NCBI GenBank assembly: GCA_028284345.1
Contig: JANQRY010000003.1
Span: 682,001-746,000, forward strand
DNA from: Hyphococcus sp.
GTDB taxonomy: Bacteria; Pseudomonadota; Alphaproteobacteria; Caulobacterales; Parvularculaceae
DNA length: 64,000 nt
Direction: 5' to 3'
Positions 55,677 through 64,000 of the stretch are shown one piece after another (position 1 is the first letter of the stretch; each line of letters opens with the position of its first letter). The translations under genes and the position numbers were made by a program. A model generated the notes under the pieces. It saw nothing but the letters and a program-made list of their open reading frames with translations, made no database searches and was not told the origin of the DNA.

Positions 55677-56831
55677 TTAATCCGTCGCGTTGGTCTGGGA
55701 CTGGTGGAACGCCGCCGCCAGCCGGCGTTCGGCGGTGTCGAGCATGCGCGCGGGACGGGCCTCGCCGGCGGCGTCTATCACACTGATTTCCCTGACTTTT
55801 CCCTGTGTTTCGGCGGACAGCGCGGCAAAGGCGATGACCCGGCGCGCGGCCGGCGACCAGGCCGCCGAGGTGATGCGTCCGTCGGTTGCGCCACCGGCCG
55901 CCACCGACGCCCCGGGCAGAACGTGGTCGGCGTCGACCGCGAGCGTCACAAGATAACGTGCGGGCGCCGGCGCGGCGAAGCGCAGCGCGCGCCGCCCGTT
56001 GAACCAGCCGCCGTCGAGGGGCGCCAGATGCGGCAGGCCGATCTCGGCCGGCAGCGGCCGGCGGGATCCGGGCCGCGGCGCCCGCGTTGCGAAATCCGCG
56101 CCCGGGCGCGGCGCGCCGCTTTCAATGCGCAGGACCTCCATGGCGTCGAGACCGATCGGCTTGACGGCGCTGCGCCGCATCAGGCGCTCCCAGATGGTGA
56201 GCGCATCCTCGGCGGGAAAAACCAGCTCCGCGCCCGGCAGCGCGCCGAACTGCATCGGCCGCGCCGCTGTTTCAACGCCGCGCAACACCGCCGAGGCCGC
56301 AACATGATCGCCAGGAATTTTTAAGCCCGATGCGGAAAGAGCGTTGTTCGCATTGGCGCCGAGGACGCCGATCGCCGCAACCGTCCGCGAGATGTCCTCC
56401 ACCTGCACGTCGAGACCGCGCGCCGCGAGTTGCAAGGCCCGCGGCTGCGGCGATGGCGTCGTCATCAAAAACAGATCCTCGGCGAGACGCGAAACTTCCG
56501 CCAGGTCGATGACGCCGCCATCATCGTCGAGGATGAGGCCGCGCGCGCTTTCGCCGGGCGACAGGCTGAGCGCCGGCGCCGTAGCCACGCGCGACAAAAG
56601 CACCGCAGCGTTTTCCCCGCGCAGGGCGTAACGCGACAGCGGTCCAAAATCGGCGATGACCGCGCCTTCCTTGGCCGCGCGATATTCCGCCTCCACCGAC
56701 TCAAAGACGCGCGCCGCGGCAAAGCCGTTGATGGACGTCCACAGATTGGCCGTGCTGACCGAGGCTGTCGCCGCGTAAAGCGGCGTCGGCGCAGGGCGTT
56801 CGGCGATGATGTCGTCGACGGGGAAGATCAT
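55677..56831 (-). CDS. GcvT-like folate-binding-fold protein
   Basis: A 384-residue protein resembling the aminomethyltransferase/YgfZ fold: AEYRAAKEGAVIADFGPLSRYALRGENAAVLLSRV at the start, GLILDDDGGVIDLAEV, and a late GWFNGRRALRF that stands where GcvT has its FIGR-type loop. The YgfZ KGCYxGQE motif is absent. True GcvT handles methylene-tetrahydrofolate, so folate binding is plausible but not shown. Its start overlaps the upstream flavoprotein stop by 4 nt. Confidence 0.8.
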   Translation of the reverse strand: MIFPVDDIIAERPAPTPLYAATASVSTANLWTSINGFAAARVFESVEAEYRAAKEGAVIADFGPLSRYALRGENAAVLLSRVATAPALSLSPGESARGLILDDDGGVIDLAEVSRLAEDLFLMTTPSPQPRALQLAARGLDVQVEDISRTVAAIGVLGANANNALSASGLKIPGDHVAASAVLRGVETAARPMQFGALPGAELVFPAEDALTIWERLMRRSAVKPIGLDAMEVLRIESGAPRPGADFATRAPRPGSRRPLPAEIGLPHLAPLDGGWFNGRRALRFAAPAPARYLVTLAVDADHVLPGASVAAGGATDGRITSAAWSPAARRVIAFAALSAETQGKVREISVIDAAGEARPARMLDTAERRLAAAFHQSQTNATD

Positions 56832-58387
56832 TGCGCCGCCCCCGCTCGTACGGATTTGCGCAAGGCCGCCTGGGCGGCGTTGCGGCCCGCGGCGCCGTTA
56901 ATCCCGTAGCCGATCTGCGCCTCCGGACCGCAGAAATAGAGCCCGCCGATGGATCCGGCCGAGGTCACGCTCGCGCCCCGCGCAATCTGTCGGTAGACGC
57001 CTTCGCGGGCGGCGAAGGCGCGCGTCGGCGCGCCGGCCCCCGCCGCCATATCGCCCGCCGTCGCCAGCGTTTCCGCATCGATGCGTGCGCTGATGTCCGG
57101 CGCAAATCGTTCAACGCCGGCAATGATCGCGTCGCGCAGGGCCTTGCGATGTTTTTTGCCCGCAGGCAACGACACCGGGACCGGATGGGCCAGCACGGAA
57201 AGGCGCTGACGGTCCGTCGCCGCATCCTCATCAAAGGCGTTTTCAAAGACGGCTTCGACAATCAGATGCGCCGGAACCTCGCCATTCGACGCGGCGACAA
57301 AGGCCCGCCTGATCCGTTCGACCGACGGCGCATAGACGATGCGGCGCGCGAGATCCGCGCGGGTCGCCGCGTCCATCGGCGCGCCTTTTAATTCGAGATG
57401 GAGATGCGCCGTGGAAACGGCCGGTTTGCGCATGGCGATCGACTGTTGAAATGCGCGGTCCAGCACCGCCGGCCCGATCAATCTCGTATACGTCGTTTCC
57501 GCGTCGATAGCGGCGACGACGACCGGCGCGCGAAGCTGGTTGCCCGTTTCCAGTTCGACGCCGGCAGCGCGGTCTTTTTCAATCAGGATTTTCGCCACCG
57601 GGCTCGACGTGCGAAATTCGACCTTCGCTTTTTGCGCCGCACGGCGAAGCGCATCGATCACCGCGCCAGCGCCGCCCTCGGCAAACGCGACGGCGCCCTG
57701 CAGCCCGGCGACCTCTCCGGCCCAGCGCGCCAGAAGCGGCGAAAAACTCATCGCTTCATGAGGCGGCGCGCCGCTCCGGAACGCCGCTTCGGCGAGCAGC
57801 GCCGTCTTCGCCGCCCCGTCCGGAAAATAGTCAGCGAGCGCTTCTTCGGCCGATTGCGCCATCCAGCGCTCGGCCAGCGCAGCGAGACGCGGCGGCGCGT
57901 CGGCGAACGCGGCCTTGAACGCCGCGTTGGCGCCGGGCGCGCCGCTGAACAACGGGCGCAAAAAGGACGCCGCCTCAAACGCGTCGGTGATGAACGCCAT
58001 GAAGGCGTCGCCGTCGGGCTCGGCGTCCTGGGCCGCCGCGCGCAAATCGCCGCCGAGCCGCAAGCATTCGCCGTCTTCGAAGAAATAGGCGACGCCCATG
58101 CGGCGCGCGGCGTAGGCAACGCCGCAACTATAGAGATCGAGATCGTCGATCATCTGCGGATCGAGGGCGTGAAACAGATGCTCGCCGTTCAGCGCGCCCT
58201 CGCCGTCGGGCGCCGCGCGCCGATAGGGCGCGCCGATTTCGCCGGAAGCCTCCAGCAGCACGGTCTTCAATCCGGCGCGGGCGAGATACGCCGCGGCGAC
58301 GAGCCCGTCGGGCGCGCCGCCGATAACGATGGCGTCGACGCCGCCTTCAATCGTCGCCTTGCCGCCCTGACCGCCGCCGTCAGTCAT
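56828..58387 (-). CDS. Desaturase-like FAD oxidoreductase
   Basis: A 519-residue protein of the phytoene-desaturase/NAD(P)-FAD oxidoreductase type: AIVIGGAPDGLVAAAYLARAGLKTVLLEASGEIG, where the second Gly of GxGxxG is Ala (residue 25), and a canonical C-terminal GGLYFCGPEAQIGYGINGAAGRNAAQAAL. The FAD site seems usable. I start at ATG 58387 (MTDGGG), 8 nt inside the preceding gene; the frame is open to 58459. Substrate unknown; no carotenoid genes are near. Confidence 0.82.
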   Translation of the reverse strand: MTDGGGQGGKATIEGGVDAIVIGGAPDGLVAAAYLARAGLKTVLLEASGEIGAPYRRAAPDGEGALNGEHLFHALDPQMIDDLDLYSCGVAYAARRMGVAYFFEDGECLRLGGDLRAAAQDAEPDGDAFMAFITDAFEAASFLRPLFSGAPGANAAFKAAFADAPPRLAALAERWMAQSAEEALADYFPDGAAKTALLAEAAFRSGAPPHEAMSFSPLLARWAGEVAGLQGAVAFAEGGAGAVIDALRRAAQKAKVEFRTSSPVAKILIEKDRAAGVELETGNQLRAPVVVAAIDAETTYTRLIGPAVLDRAFQQSIAMRKPAVSTAHLHLELKGAPMDAATRADLARRIVYAPSVERIRRAFVAASNGEVPAHLIVEAVFENAFDEDAATDRQRLSVLAHPVPVSLPAGKKHRKALRDAIIAGVERFAPDISARIDAETLATAGDMAAGAGAPTRAFAAREGVYRQIARGASVTSAGSIGGLYFCGPEAQIGYGINGAAGRNAAQAALRKSVRAGAAQ

Positions 58388-59687
58388 CGGCAAGCACTTT
58401 GTCAATGAGCATGACCGCCGCCGCGATGGCGTTATGGCGCCGCGGCTGCAGCACCACATTGCGGGCGTCCGCGAACTTATCCTCGCCGGCGTTTGCGCGA
58501 TCGATCAATTTCAGATCCGTTTTCCGGATCTGGTCCTGCAATCCGTCGATGCGGGCCGCCAGTCGGTTGAGGACAATGGTCGACAAAAGCTGCCGGTCCT
58601 GTCCGGTCCAGTCGCGCCATTCGCCTTCTTCCTGCAGGCGCTTCGGAACATAGGCGGTGCGGGCGACGATATCGCCCTTGTCGGTAAACTCGAACTCGAC
58701 CGGCAGACGCTCAAACATGCGCCCGCCCAGGGCGGCGTTGCGCGCTTTTTTCAAGTCCGCCGCTTCATCGACAATCTGAAAGAGCGCGCGCCGGTCGCCC
58801 GTCGGCGGATCGACAGGGTCGCGCAGCTTGATGCGCATCACCGCCCGCGCGCCATTGGCCGGCGAACCTTGCCCGGCCCCGCCATAGCCGGCCGCTTCGG
58901 CCGCATCGGGACAGGCGAAAAAAATATACCGAGAACGGATTTTTTCACCGCCCTTGAACAGAATGCTGTTGTGTCTGGCGCCGTCCGCGCTTGCTTTTTC
59001 GACGCCGGACGCCGTCGCCGCAACGCCATGATGCTCGCATGCCTTGCGCAGCGCCCCGATGATCGAGCGCGCGCCGGATTTCGCCCGCACGCGCCAGGCG
59101 TGTTCGTCGAAAAATTCCGGCAACGCCGCGGCGGAGCCGGCTTCAACGCCGCCGAGGCCGAACGGCGCCAGCGCATGGGCGTTGATATGCGCGTTCAACG
59201 GCCCGCCATTCACATAGTCCTCGATCAATTCCGCGCCGGACCCGGTGATGCGCCCGAGATCGGCAAGGGCGCGCATATTGTCGATCAGGGACAACGCCTT
59301 CGGCGCGCAGCCGCCAACGCCAACGGTCAGCCCCGTTTCGCCGAGGGCGCGCATGTCGTCGGTCATTTCCGGCCACAGGGCGGCGCCGTCGGCGTCCACA
59401 TCGCGCAGGGCGTCGACGGTGTCTTCAAGACCGCGATGGGTCGCCGCCGTCTCGCCATCGGCAAGCAGCGTGATGCGGGCGCTGACCGGTTCGGTTGCGA
59501 GACCAAAGTCCTGCAGGTCAAGCCGGCGCCAGACAAAGTTCGGTATATCGCATACGGAGGGCCCGCCATGGGTTACCGCGCCCGTCGCCGCCAGCGCCGT
59601 CGTCGCGCCGGCGGCAGCGCCGGCCGCGGCGGCGCAAAGGCTCGGCGCGTCATCGCCGATCACAAGCAGATCGAAAGTCGCGGCCAT
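58380..59687 (-). CDS. Second desaturase-like oxidoreductase with degenerate Rossmann motif
   Basis: A 435-residue paralogue-like protein: LLVIGDDAPSLCAAAAGAAAGATTALA occupies the FAD-loop position but has Asp13 and Ser16 instead of the second and third Gly of GxGxxG. The rest (GSRSIIGALRKACEHHG-type KSGARSIIGALRKACEHHG, YIFFACPDAAEAAGYG) still resembles the flavoprotein fold. It may bind FAD weakly or act as a partner or scaffold subunit. It begins 8 nt after glnE and overlaps the next flavoprotein. Confidence 0.75.
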   Translation of the reverse strand: MAATFDLLVIGDDAPSLCAAAAGAAAGATTALAATGAVTHGGPSVCDIPNFVWRRLDLQDFGLATEPVSARITLLADGETAATHRGLEDTVDALRDVDADGAALWPEMTDDMRALGETGLTVGVGGCAPKALSLIDNMRALADLGRITGSGAELIEDYVNGGPLNAHINAHALAPFGLGGVEAGSAAALPEFFDEHAWRVRAKSGARSIIGALRKACEHHGVAATASGVEKASADGARHNSILFKGGEKIRSRYIFFACPDAAEAAGYGGAGQGSPANGARAVMRIKLRDPVDPPTGDRRALFQIVDEAADLKKARNAALGGRMFERLPVEFEFTDKGDIVARTAYVPKRLQEEGEWRDWTGQDRQLLSTIVLNRLAARIDGLQDQIRKTDLKLIDRANAGEDKFADARNVVLQPRRHNAIAAAVMLIDKVLADD

Positions 59688-59695
59688 AAGCCCGT

Positions 59696-62587
59696 CTAAC
59701 CGCTGTCGCTTGACGCCATACCTAACACTTGTCGGTAAACATCCGCCACCCGGCTTTGCATTTCCGATAAATGCGCTTCCGCCGCGGCGAGCGAAGGGGC
59801 CTCGCTCAGTCGCGCCATGCGCACAGCGAGCGCCTCGCCCGCCGCATCGGGCGCAAAGAGACCGCCCGTGGCGGCGCGCGCGGCGTGAATGATATTGCTG
59901 AATTTATGATGCGCGCTGATTAAAAACCCGGCCGCGGCGGGATCGATCAAATTCCGGTCGCGAAACCAGGCGAGCGCCGGCCGGGCCTCAACCGGGGGCC
60001 GTCCCGCCGCCGCGGCCGAGACAAGCGTCAAAAACTGCACGATGAACTCAATATCGGTAAGACCGCCGAGAATGTGTTTCACATCCCAGGGGCCGGCGCC
60101 CGGCTTTGCGTCGAGAAGCCGTTCACGCATGTTGTCGACGTCCTGAGCGACGGCGCGCCGGTCGCGCGGACGCGTCAGGATCGCGTCGATTTCCCGCTCC
60201 AGCGTCGCGCAGAGATCAGCATCGCCGGCGACAAGGCGCCCCTTGGCGAGCGCCATGACTTCCCACGTCCAGGCGTCGTCCTTGTAATAGCGGCGGAACG
60301 CAGGAAGGGAGACGGCGGCGGGCCCGGCGCCGCCGGACGGGCGCAGCGCCATATCCACATCGTAGAGCGCGCCCTCCTCCGTCGCCGCCGACAACGCCGT
60401 CACCAGCCGGCGTACCAGGCGCGTGAAATATTCAACGGCGCTGAGCGCCCGCCCTCCTTCGCGGCCGGGGTTGGATTCCGCGCCCTCCGGCGCATCGTAA
60501 ACGAAGATGAGATCAATATCGGACGACGCGGTCATTTCCCGCGCGCCGAGCCGTCCAAGCCCGATCACCGCGAGCGCGCCCTCAATGTCCCCGTGCTGTC
60601 GGCGCATTTCTTTTTCGACCTCGGGCGTCAAAGCGCGAATGCCGGCTTCAGCGACCGCGCTGAGATGGCGCGCCGCGACATCGGCGTCGATGGCGCCGGC
60701 GGCAAGCTTGGCAGCAGCGAAAAAACGCGCTTCGCCGGCCCAGCGCCGCACGGCGTTGAGGACGCTTTCATAGTTTGCCGACGCCGGCGCAATCGCCTGC
60801 TCAAGCGAGGCTGCATAGGCTTCCGGATCGGGCAACGGCGCATTGAGCCCCTGCTCCACGAGCGCTTCTATGAAGTTGGCGCGCTTGGCCATTTCCCGTC
60901 CGAGAAAGGGCGAGATGGTGATGATTTCGATCAGCGCGTCGAACAACGCCACATTGTTGGCGAGGAGCGAAAAGATCTGCACGCCCGCGGGAAGGCGCGA
61001 GAGGAATTCGTCAAAGGCGAAAAACGCCGCATCCGGATCGCTTGACTTCGACAGGGAGAGAAGCAGCGGCGTCATCAGTTTGGTCAGGATGTTGCGCGCC
61101 CGTTCTGTGCGCGTCGCGCGGATGGCGCCCGCATGCCACCGCCGGATCGTTCGGCTGATCTCCCGCGCCCGCGCAAAACCGAGCTCGGAAAGGGTCTCAA
61201 GCGTCGCCGCATCCCCTTCAACGCCGGTGAAGACGAGCGGCCCCGGCTGGTCGACATCGAGCGCGTCTTCGCGAAACAGCCGGTCGAAATTCCGCTGAAC
61301 GCATTCCAGAGTCGAGCGAAGTTTTTCTTCAAAGGCGCCCGCATTCGCCGCGCCGGAGAAAACTGCGACCCGTTCGATGTCCTCCGCGGTTTTCGGAATC
61401 TTGTGGGTCTGCTCGTCGTTGATCATCTGAAGCCGATGTTCCACATGACGAAGATAATGGTACGCCGTGGACATTTCTTCGCGTTCGCGCGGCGTTACAT
61501 GGCCGCGCCGCGTCAATGCATCGAGGGCGTCGAGGGTTTTGCGCGGGCGCAGATCCTCGGCCTTGCCGCCGAGAATCAATTGCTGGGTCTGGGCGAAAAA
61601 CTCGATCTCGCGAATGCCGCCCCGTCCCGTCTTGACGTCGTGGCCGGCGAATTCAATGGCGCCCCCGCCCTTGGCGGAATGGAGTTGGCGCTTGACCGCT
61701 TTCACATCCTCGATCGCCGCGAAGTCGAGATATTTGCGCCAGACAAAGGGGCGCAGGGCGGCGAGAAACTGTTCCCCGAGCGCGATGTCGCCGGCGTGGG
61801 CGCGCGCCTTGATGTAGGCCATGCGCTCCCAGTTCTGACCGAAGGATTCATAATAGGCTTCTGCGGCCGCCGCCGATATGGCCAGCGCCGAAACGCCGGG
61901 GTCGGGCCGCAGGCGAAGGTCGGTGCGAAACACATAACCCGCCGCCGTCTGATCCTGCAGGATGGCGACGGCGTCCTTCGCAACCCTGACGGCGCGCTGG
62001 CGAGCCTCGTCCGCCGCAAGCCCCATGACGTCGGCGTCAAAGATCATGATGAGATCGATGTCGCTTGAATAGTTGAGTTCAAACGCCCCGAGCTTGCCCA
62101 TGGCGATGGAAACAAGCCCCGCGCATTCATTCGCCAGCCCGTTCTTTCTGGCGGCGGCGATCATCGCCGCATGGGTGGCGGCGTCAGCGAATTGCGAAAC
62201 CCATTCCGCGGCCTGCATGGCGTCCGCGACGCCGGCGATATCGGCGAGCGCGGCGCAAAGCGCCGCGTCGTCTTTCGCCGCGCGCAGAGCGCCCATGACG
62301 TCCTCGCGGCTTTCCAGCGCGCCAGCCGCACGGGCGGCGGCGCAAGCCTTTTCGACGGTCGCCGCAGGCGGCGCGCGCAAGATCTCCAAGACCCGCGCCG
62401 GCGCGCGACGCATCATGCGCCGAAGATAAGGCGAGCAGCCCGCGGCACCCTCGACCAGCGCCGCCTCGTCCGCCGACAGGGCCGACCACTCGGCCCCCCA
62501 GGCCTCGCGCAGTTGTTCCGCGGCGCCCTGGCTGAAAGGCCGGGGCGCCTGTCGAATATCCTTACCGAGCGGCGCCGATGCGGTCAT
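59696..62587 (-). CDS. glnE: Glutamine synthetase adenylyltransferase/deadenylase
   Basis: A 963-residue bifunctional enzyme. Each half contains a nucleotidyltransferase GSD-type motif: NYSSDIDLIMIFD in the deadenylase half and TASSDIDLIFVYD in the adenylyltransferase half. ELGRLGAREM-type and GVRDVEHRLQMIN-type segments (VEHRLQMINDEQTH) are present. It toggles glutamine synthetase activity under PII control. It heads a leftward operon with two flavoproteins and a GcvT-like gene, an unusual partner set. Confidence 0.95.
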   Translation of the reverse strand: MTASAPLGKDIRQAPRPFSQGAAEQLREAWGAEWSALSADEAALVEGAAGCSPYLRRMMRRAPARVLEILRAPPAATVEKACAAARAAGALESREDVMGALRAAKDDAALCAALADIAGVADAMQAAEWVSQFADAATHAAMIAAARKNGLANECAGLVSIAMGKLGAFELNYSSDIDLIMIFDADVMGLAADEARQRAVRVAKDAVAILQDQTAAGYVFRTDLRLRPDPGVSALAISAAAAEAYYESFGQNWERMAYIKARAHAGDIALGEQFLAALRPFVWRKYLDFAAIEDVKAVKRQLHSAKGGGAIEFAGHDVKTGRGGIREIEFFAQTQQLILGGKAEDLRPRKTLDALDALTRRGHVTPREREEMSTAYHYLRHVEHRLQMINDEQTHKIPKTAEDIERVAVFSGAANAGAFEEKLRSTLECVQRNFDRLFREDALDVDQPGPLVFTGVEGDAATLETLSELGFARAREISRTIRRWHAGAIRATRTERARNILTKLMTPLLLSLSKSSDPDAAFFAFDEFLSRLPAGVQIFSLLANNVALFDALIEIITISPFLGREMAKRANFIEALVEQGLNAPLPDPEAYAASLEQAIAPASANYESVLNAVRRWAGEARFFAAAKLAAGAIDADVAARHLSAVAEAGIRALTPEVEKEMRRQHGDIEGALAVIGLGRLGAREMTASSDIDLIFVYDAPEGAESNPGREGGRALSAVEYFTRLVRRLVTALSAATEEGALYDVDMALRPSGGAGPAAVSLPAFRRYYKDDAWTWEVMALAKGRLVAGDADLCATLEREIDAILTRPRDRRAVAQDVDNMRERLLDAKPGAGPWDVKHILGGLTDIEFIVQFLTLVSAAAAGRPPVEARPALAWFRDRNLIDPAAAGFLISAHHKFSNIIHAARAATGGLFAPDAAGEALAVRMARLSEAPSLAAAEAHLSEMQSRVADVYRQVLGMASSDSG

Positions 62588-62667
62588 GGGCTTAAGACTT
62601 GATCACGGTCCGGGCGCCGACGCCAGAGGAAGAAAACGGGGGCGAAAAAGGGCGCGAAAACCGGGCG

Positions 62668-62706
62668 TAAAAAAACCGCCGCGGAAGCGCGCCCCCGCAG
62701 CGGTTT
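62668..62706 (-). terminator. Rho-independent terminator of the HU gene
   Basis: On the minus strand AAACCGCTGCGG / CCGCGGCGGTTT (62706-62695, 62684-62673) forms a 12-bp stem with one T-G pair, followed by a run of T residues (A tract 62669-62675). It lies about 30 bases after the HU stop and just before glnE. Confidence 0.9.
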
Positions 62707-62731
62707 GTCAATCAGCGAAAGGCGACGTCGT

Positions 62732-63016
62732 TCAACAGCCCGCCGCGCTCTTGAGACTTGAAGACGGGCGGAAGCGCAGGGACTTCGACGCCTTGATCTT
62801 GATTTCTTCCCCGGTGCGCGGGTTGCGACCCTTGCGGGCGGCGCGCTTTGATACGGTAAAGGTGCCGAACGTGCCGATAGTAAACTTGCCGTCCTTCTTG
62901 GCGCGCTTCAGGCCCGCTTCGATTTCGCCGAAGACGAGTTCGACGACGCGTTTGGCTTCCGCGTTGCTCATGTCGCCGGCGTCGGCGACGTTGGCGATAA
63001 ATTCTGCTTTGCTCAT
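62732..63016 (-). CDS. hup: DNA-binding protein HU
   Basis: A 94-residue HU/IHF-fold protein: MSKAEFIANVADAGDMSNAEAKRVVELVF helices, the GTFTVSKRAARKGRNPRTGEEI beta-arm with the intercalating Pro, and a C-terminal ASKSLRFRPSSSLK. The HU nucleoid protein bends DNA. I start at ATG 63016 with GAAGGAACAG upstream. The longer frame to 63334 is not supported. The coding sequence ends AAGC with a C-terminal Cys, an uncommon detail. Confidence 0.94.
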   Translation of the reverse strand: MSKAEFIANVADAGDMSNAEAKRVVELVFGEIEAGLKRAKKDGKFTIGTFGTFTVSKRAARKGRNPRTGEEIKIKASKSLRFRPSSSLKSAAGC

Positions 63017-63167
63017 TTTCTGTTCCTTCAGGCTTTGATCGCAATCGCAAGCGTCCACTGACACGGGCGCTTTCCAGTTCGAAAAGCAGGTGATTTGCCG
63101 CCCATGGCAAGCCTTACCTTGCAAGAATCGGCTTGCCCGCGCGGAAAAACGTAAAATCCGCGCCGAC

Positions 63168-64000
63168 TCACTCGACGGTTGCGGAGGGAAAGCGCAGAAC
63201 CATGCGCAGCCCTGCGCCGCCATCGGCGCGGGGCAGTCCGTCTTCGAGCTTGAGATGCGCGTTGTGCGCGCGTGCAATCGCCGCGACGAGACTAAGGCCG
63301 AGACCGCTGCCGGGCGTCGACCGGCTTTCTTCAAGGCGAACGAATCGCTCCAGCACGCGCGCGCGGTCTTCCTTGGCGATCCCGGCGCCGTCGTCGGCGA
63401 CGCTGATGACCGCGCCGCCGGCCGCGTCCGGTCCCGCCTTCACTTCAATGCGCGCGCCGCCCGCGGCGTATTTCAGCGCATTGTCGAGGAAGTTGGCGAC
63501 GGCCTGGCTGACCAGTTCGCGCGATCCCTTAACCGGCGGCGTCGGCGCCGTGATCAGCACCAGTTCGAAGCCGGCGTCCTGGGCGGCCGGTTCATAAAGT
63601 TCGGCCATTTCCTCAGCCACCGCCACAAGGTCGATGGGAACCATCTTGCGCGCGCTTTCGCCCGATCCGATGCGCGCAATGGAAAGAAGCGCGTTGAAGG
63701 TGGAAAGCATCCTTTCGGAGTCTTCAAGCGTCGCCTGGAGCGCGGCTTCCTTTTCCTCGGGCCCGCTTTTCATGGCGTCGGTGAGACGGTTGCGAATGCG
63801 CGTCAGCGGCGAGCGCAAATCATGGGCGATATTGTCAGAGACGTCGTGCATCCCGGTCATCAGCCGCTCGATCTGATCGAGCATGGAATTCAGATTCTCG
63901 CTTAGGTGGTCGAGTTCGTCGCCGGCGCCGGTGCGCGGAATGCGCCGCGACAGATCGCCGGCGCGGATGGCGCGCGCCGTCTTGTTGACGGTCTCGACCC
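63168..64000 (-). CDS. HAMP-containing sensor histidine kinase (5' end cut by the window edge)
   Basis: The C-terminal 277 or so residues of a sensor kinase. The edge-proximal part reads as HAMP (RAGDLSRRIPRTGAGDELDHLSENLN), then the H-box IAHDLRSPLTRIRNRL, the N-box ANFLDNALKYA, the G1 box VADDGAGIAKED, and GSGLGLSLVAAIARAH. The gene continues beyond 64000, so the sensor domain is not visible. Its response regulator probably lies beyond the edge. Confidence 0.92.
   Translation of the reverse strand, partial: VETVNKTARAIRAGDLSRRIPRTGAGDELDHLSENLNSMLDQIERLMTGMHDVSDNIAHDLRSPLTRIRNRLTDAMKSGPEEKEAALQATLEDSERMLSTFNALLSIARIGSGESARKMVPIDLVAVAEEMAELYEPAAQDAGFELVLITAPTPPVKGSRELVSQAVANFLDNALKYAAGGARIEVKAGPDAAGGAVISVADDGAGIAKEDRARVLERFVRLEESRSTPGSGLGLSLVAAIARAHNAHLKLEDGLPRADGGAGLRMVLRFPSATVE

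Noticed and set aside
58434-59699. 421-codon plus-strand frame opposite the degenerate flavoprotein
   Set aside because: Considered because that flavoprotein lacks GxGxxG, but its sense frame still matches a flavoprotein fold and is tightly packed in an operon, while the antisense product is low-complexity and Arg-rich.

Overview
The window is chromosomal DNA of a GC-rich alphaproteobacterium. The evidence is the block rpsA-cmk-aroA-FYDLN-acid protein-tRNA-Ala, the block mutM-rpsT-dnaA, a 50S L21 protein with a helix-hairpin-helix tail, a Rhodobacter-type sigma-E/ChrR pair, a PleC-like kinase, and the acetylcitrulline arginine route with a fused N-acetylglutamate synthase/kinase as described in Maricaulis. 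A Maricaulales/Parvularculales-like marine organism fits best, but this is inference from gene content. No phage, transposase, integrase or CRISPR array was seen. Apart from one AT-richer small gene (48202-48519) and a few AT-rich intergenic stretches, composition looks uniform.

Layout. 1-5 kb: a glycine-zipper lipoprotein, a small membrane protein, an FAH-PanE-DUF6980 operon, trxB and a DUF302 lipoprotein. 5-6.4 kb: a tRNA-Ser-derived inverted repeat, tRNA-Ser(CGA), rplU-rpmA and a strong terminator. 6.5-12 kb: a DUF2855 protein, a DsbA-type oxidoreductase, a beta-helix protein, cspA with a long leader, hemC, tRNA-Arg(CCG) and a TraB/GumN protein. 12-20.5 kb: the replication/translation block read leftward (mutM, rpsT, dnaA, dnaN, recF, gyrB), ended by a 30-bp perfect inverted repeat. 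20.6-27.6 kb: a YjgN-like protein coupled to an M48 peptidase, then rpsA-cmk-aroA, a FYDLN-acid protein and tRNA-Ala(GGC). 27.7-38 kb: a lone rfbD, an aminotransferase, gltX, nadE, a sugar aminotransferase/oxidoreductase pair, class II DAHP synthase and a secreted metallo-beta-lactamase-fold protein.

38-46.9 kb: an HxlR regulator, a 3-oxoacid CoA-transferase, a YjbR protein, and a divergent singlet-oxygen-type regulon. In that regulon an ECF11 sigma/ChrR pair faces an FAD oxidoreductase-DUF1365 operon that carries an excellent sigma-E promoter (TGATCC, 18 nt, TAATTG). A zincin and a PAS histidine kinase follow. 47-51.8 kb: the arginine cluster (N-acetylornithine carbamoyltransferase, small low-GC gene, methyltransferase, fused NAGS/NAGK, argC). 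51.8-55.6 kb: a CPA2 antiporter and a second ECF module (EF-hand protein, sigma, membrane anti-sigma, CpxP-like protein).

55.7-62.6 kb: a compact operon starting with glnE, followed by two desaturase-like flavoproteins with degenerate Rossmann motifs and a GcvT-like protein. The window ends with an HU gene and the 3' part of a HAMP histidine kinase cut by the edge. The best candidates for undescribed biology are the glnE-linked double-flavoprotein/GcvT operon, the tRNA-Ser-derived hairpin and the coupled small gene in the arginine cluster. The two ECF modules are variants of known themes.
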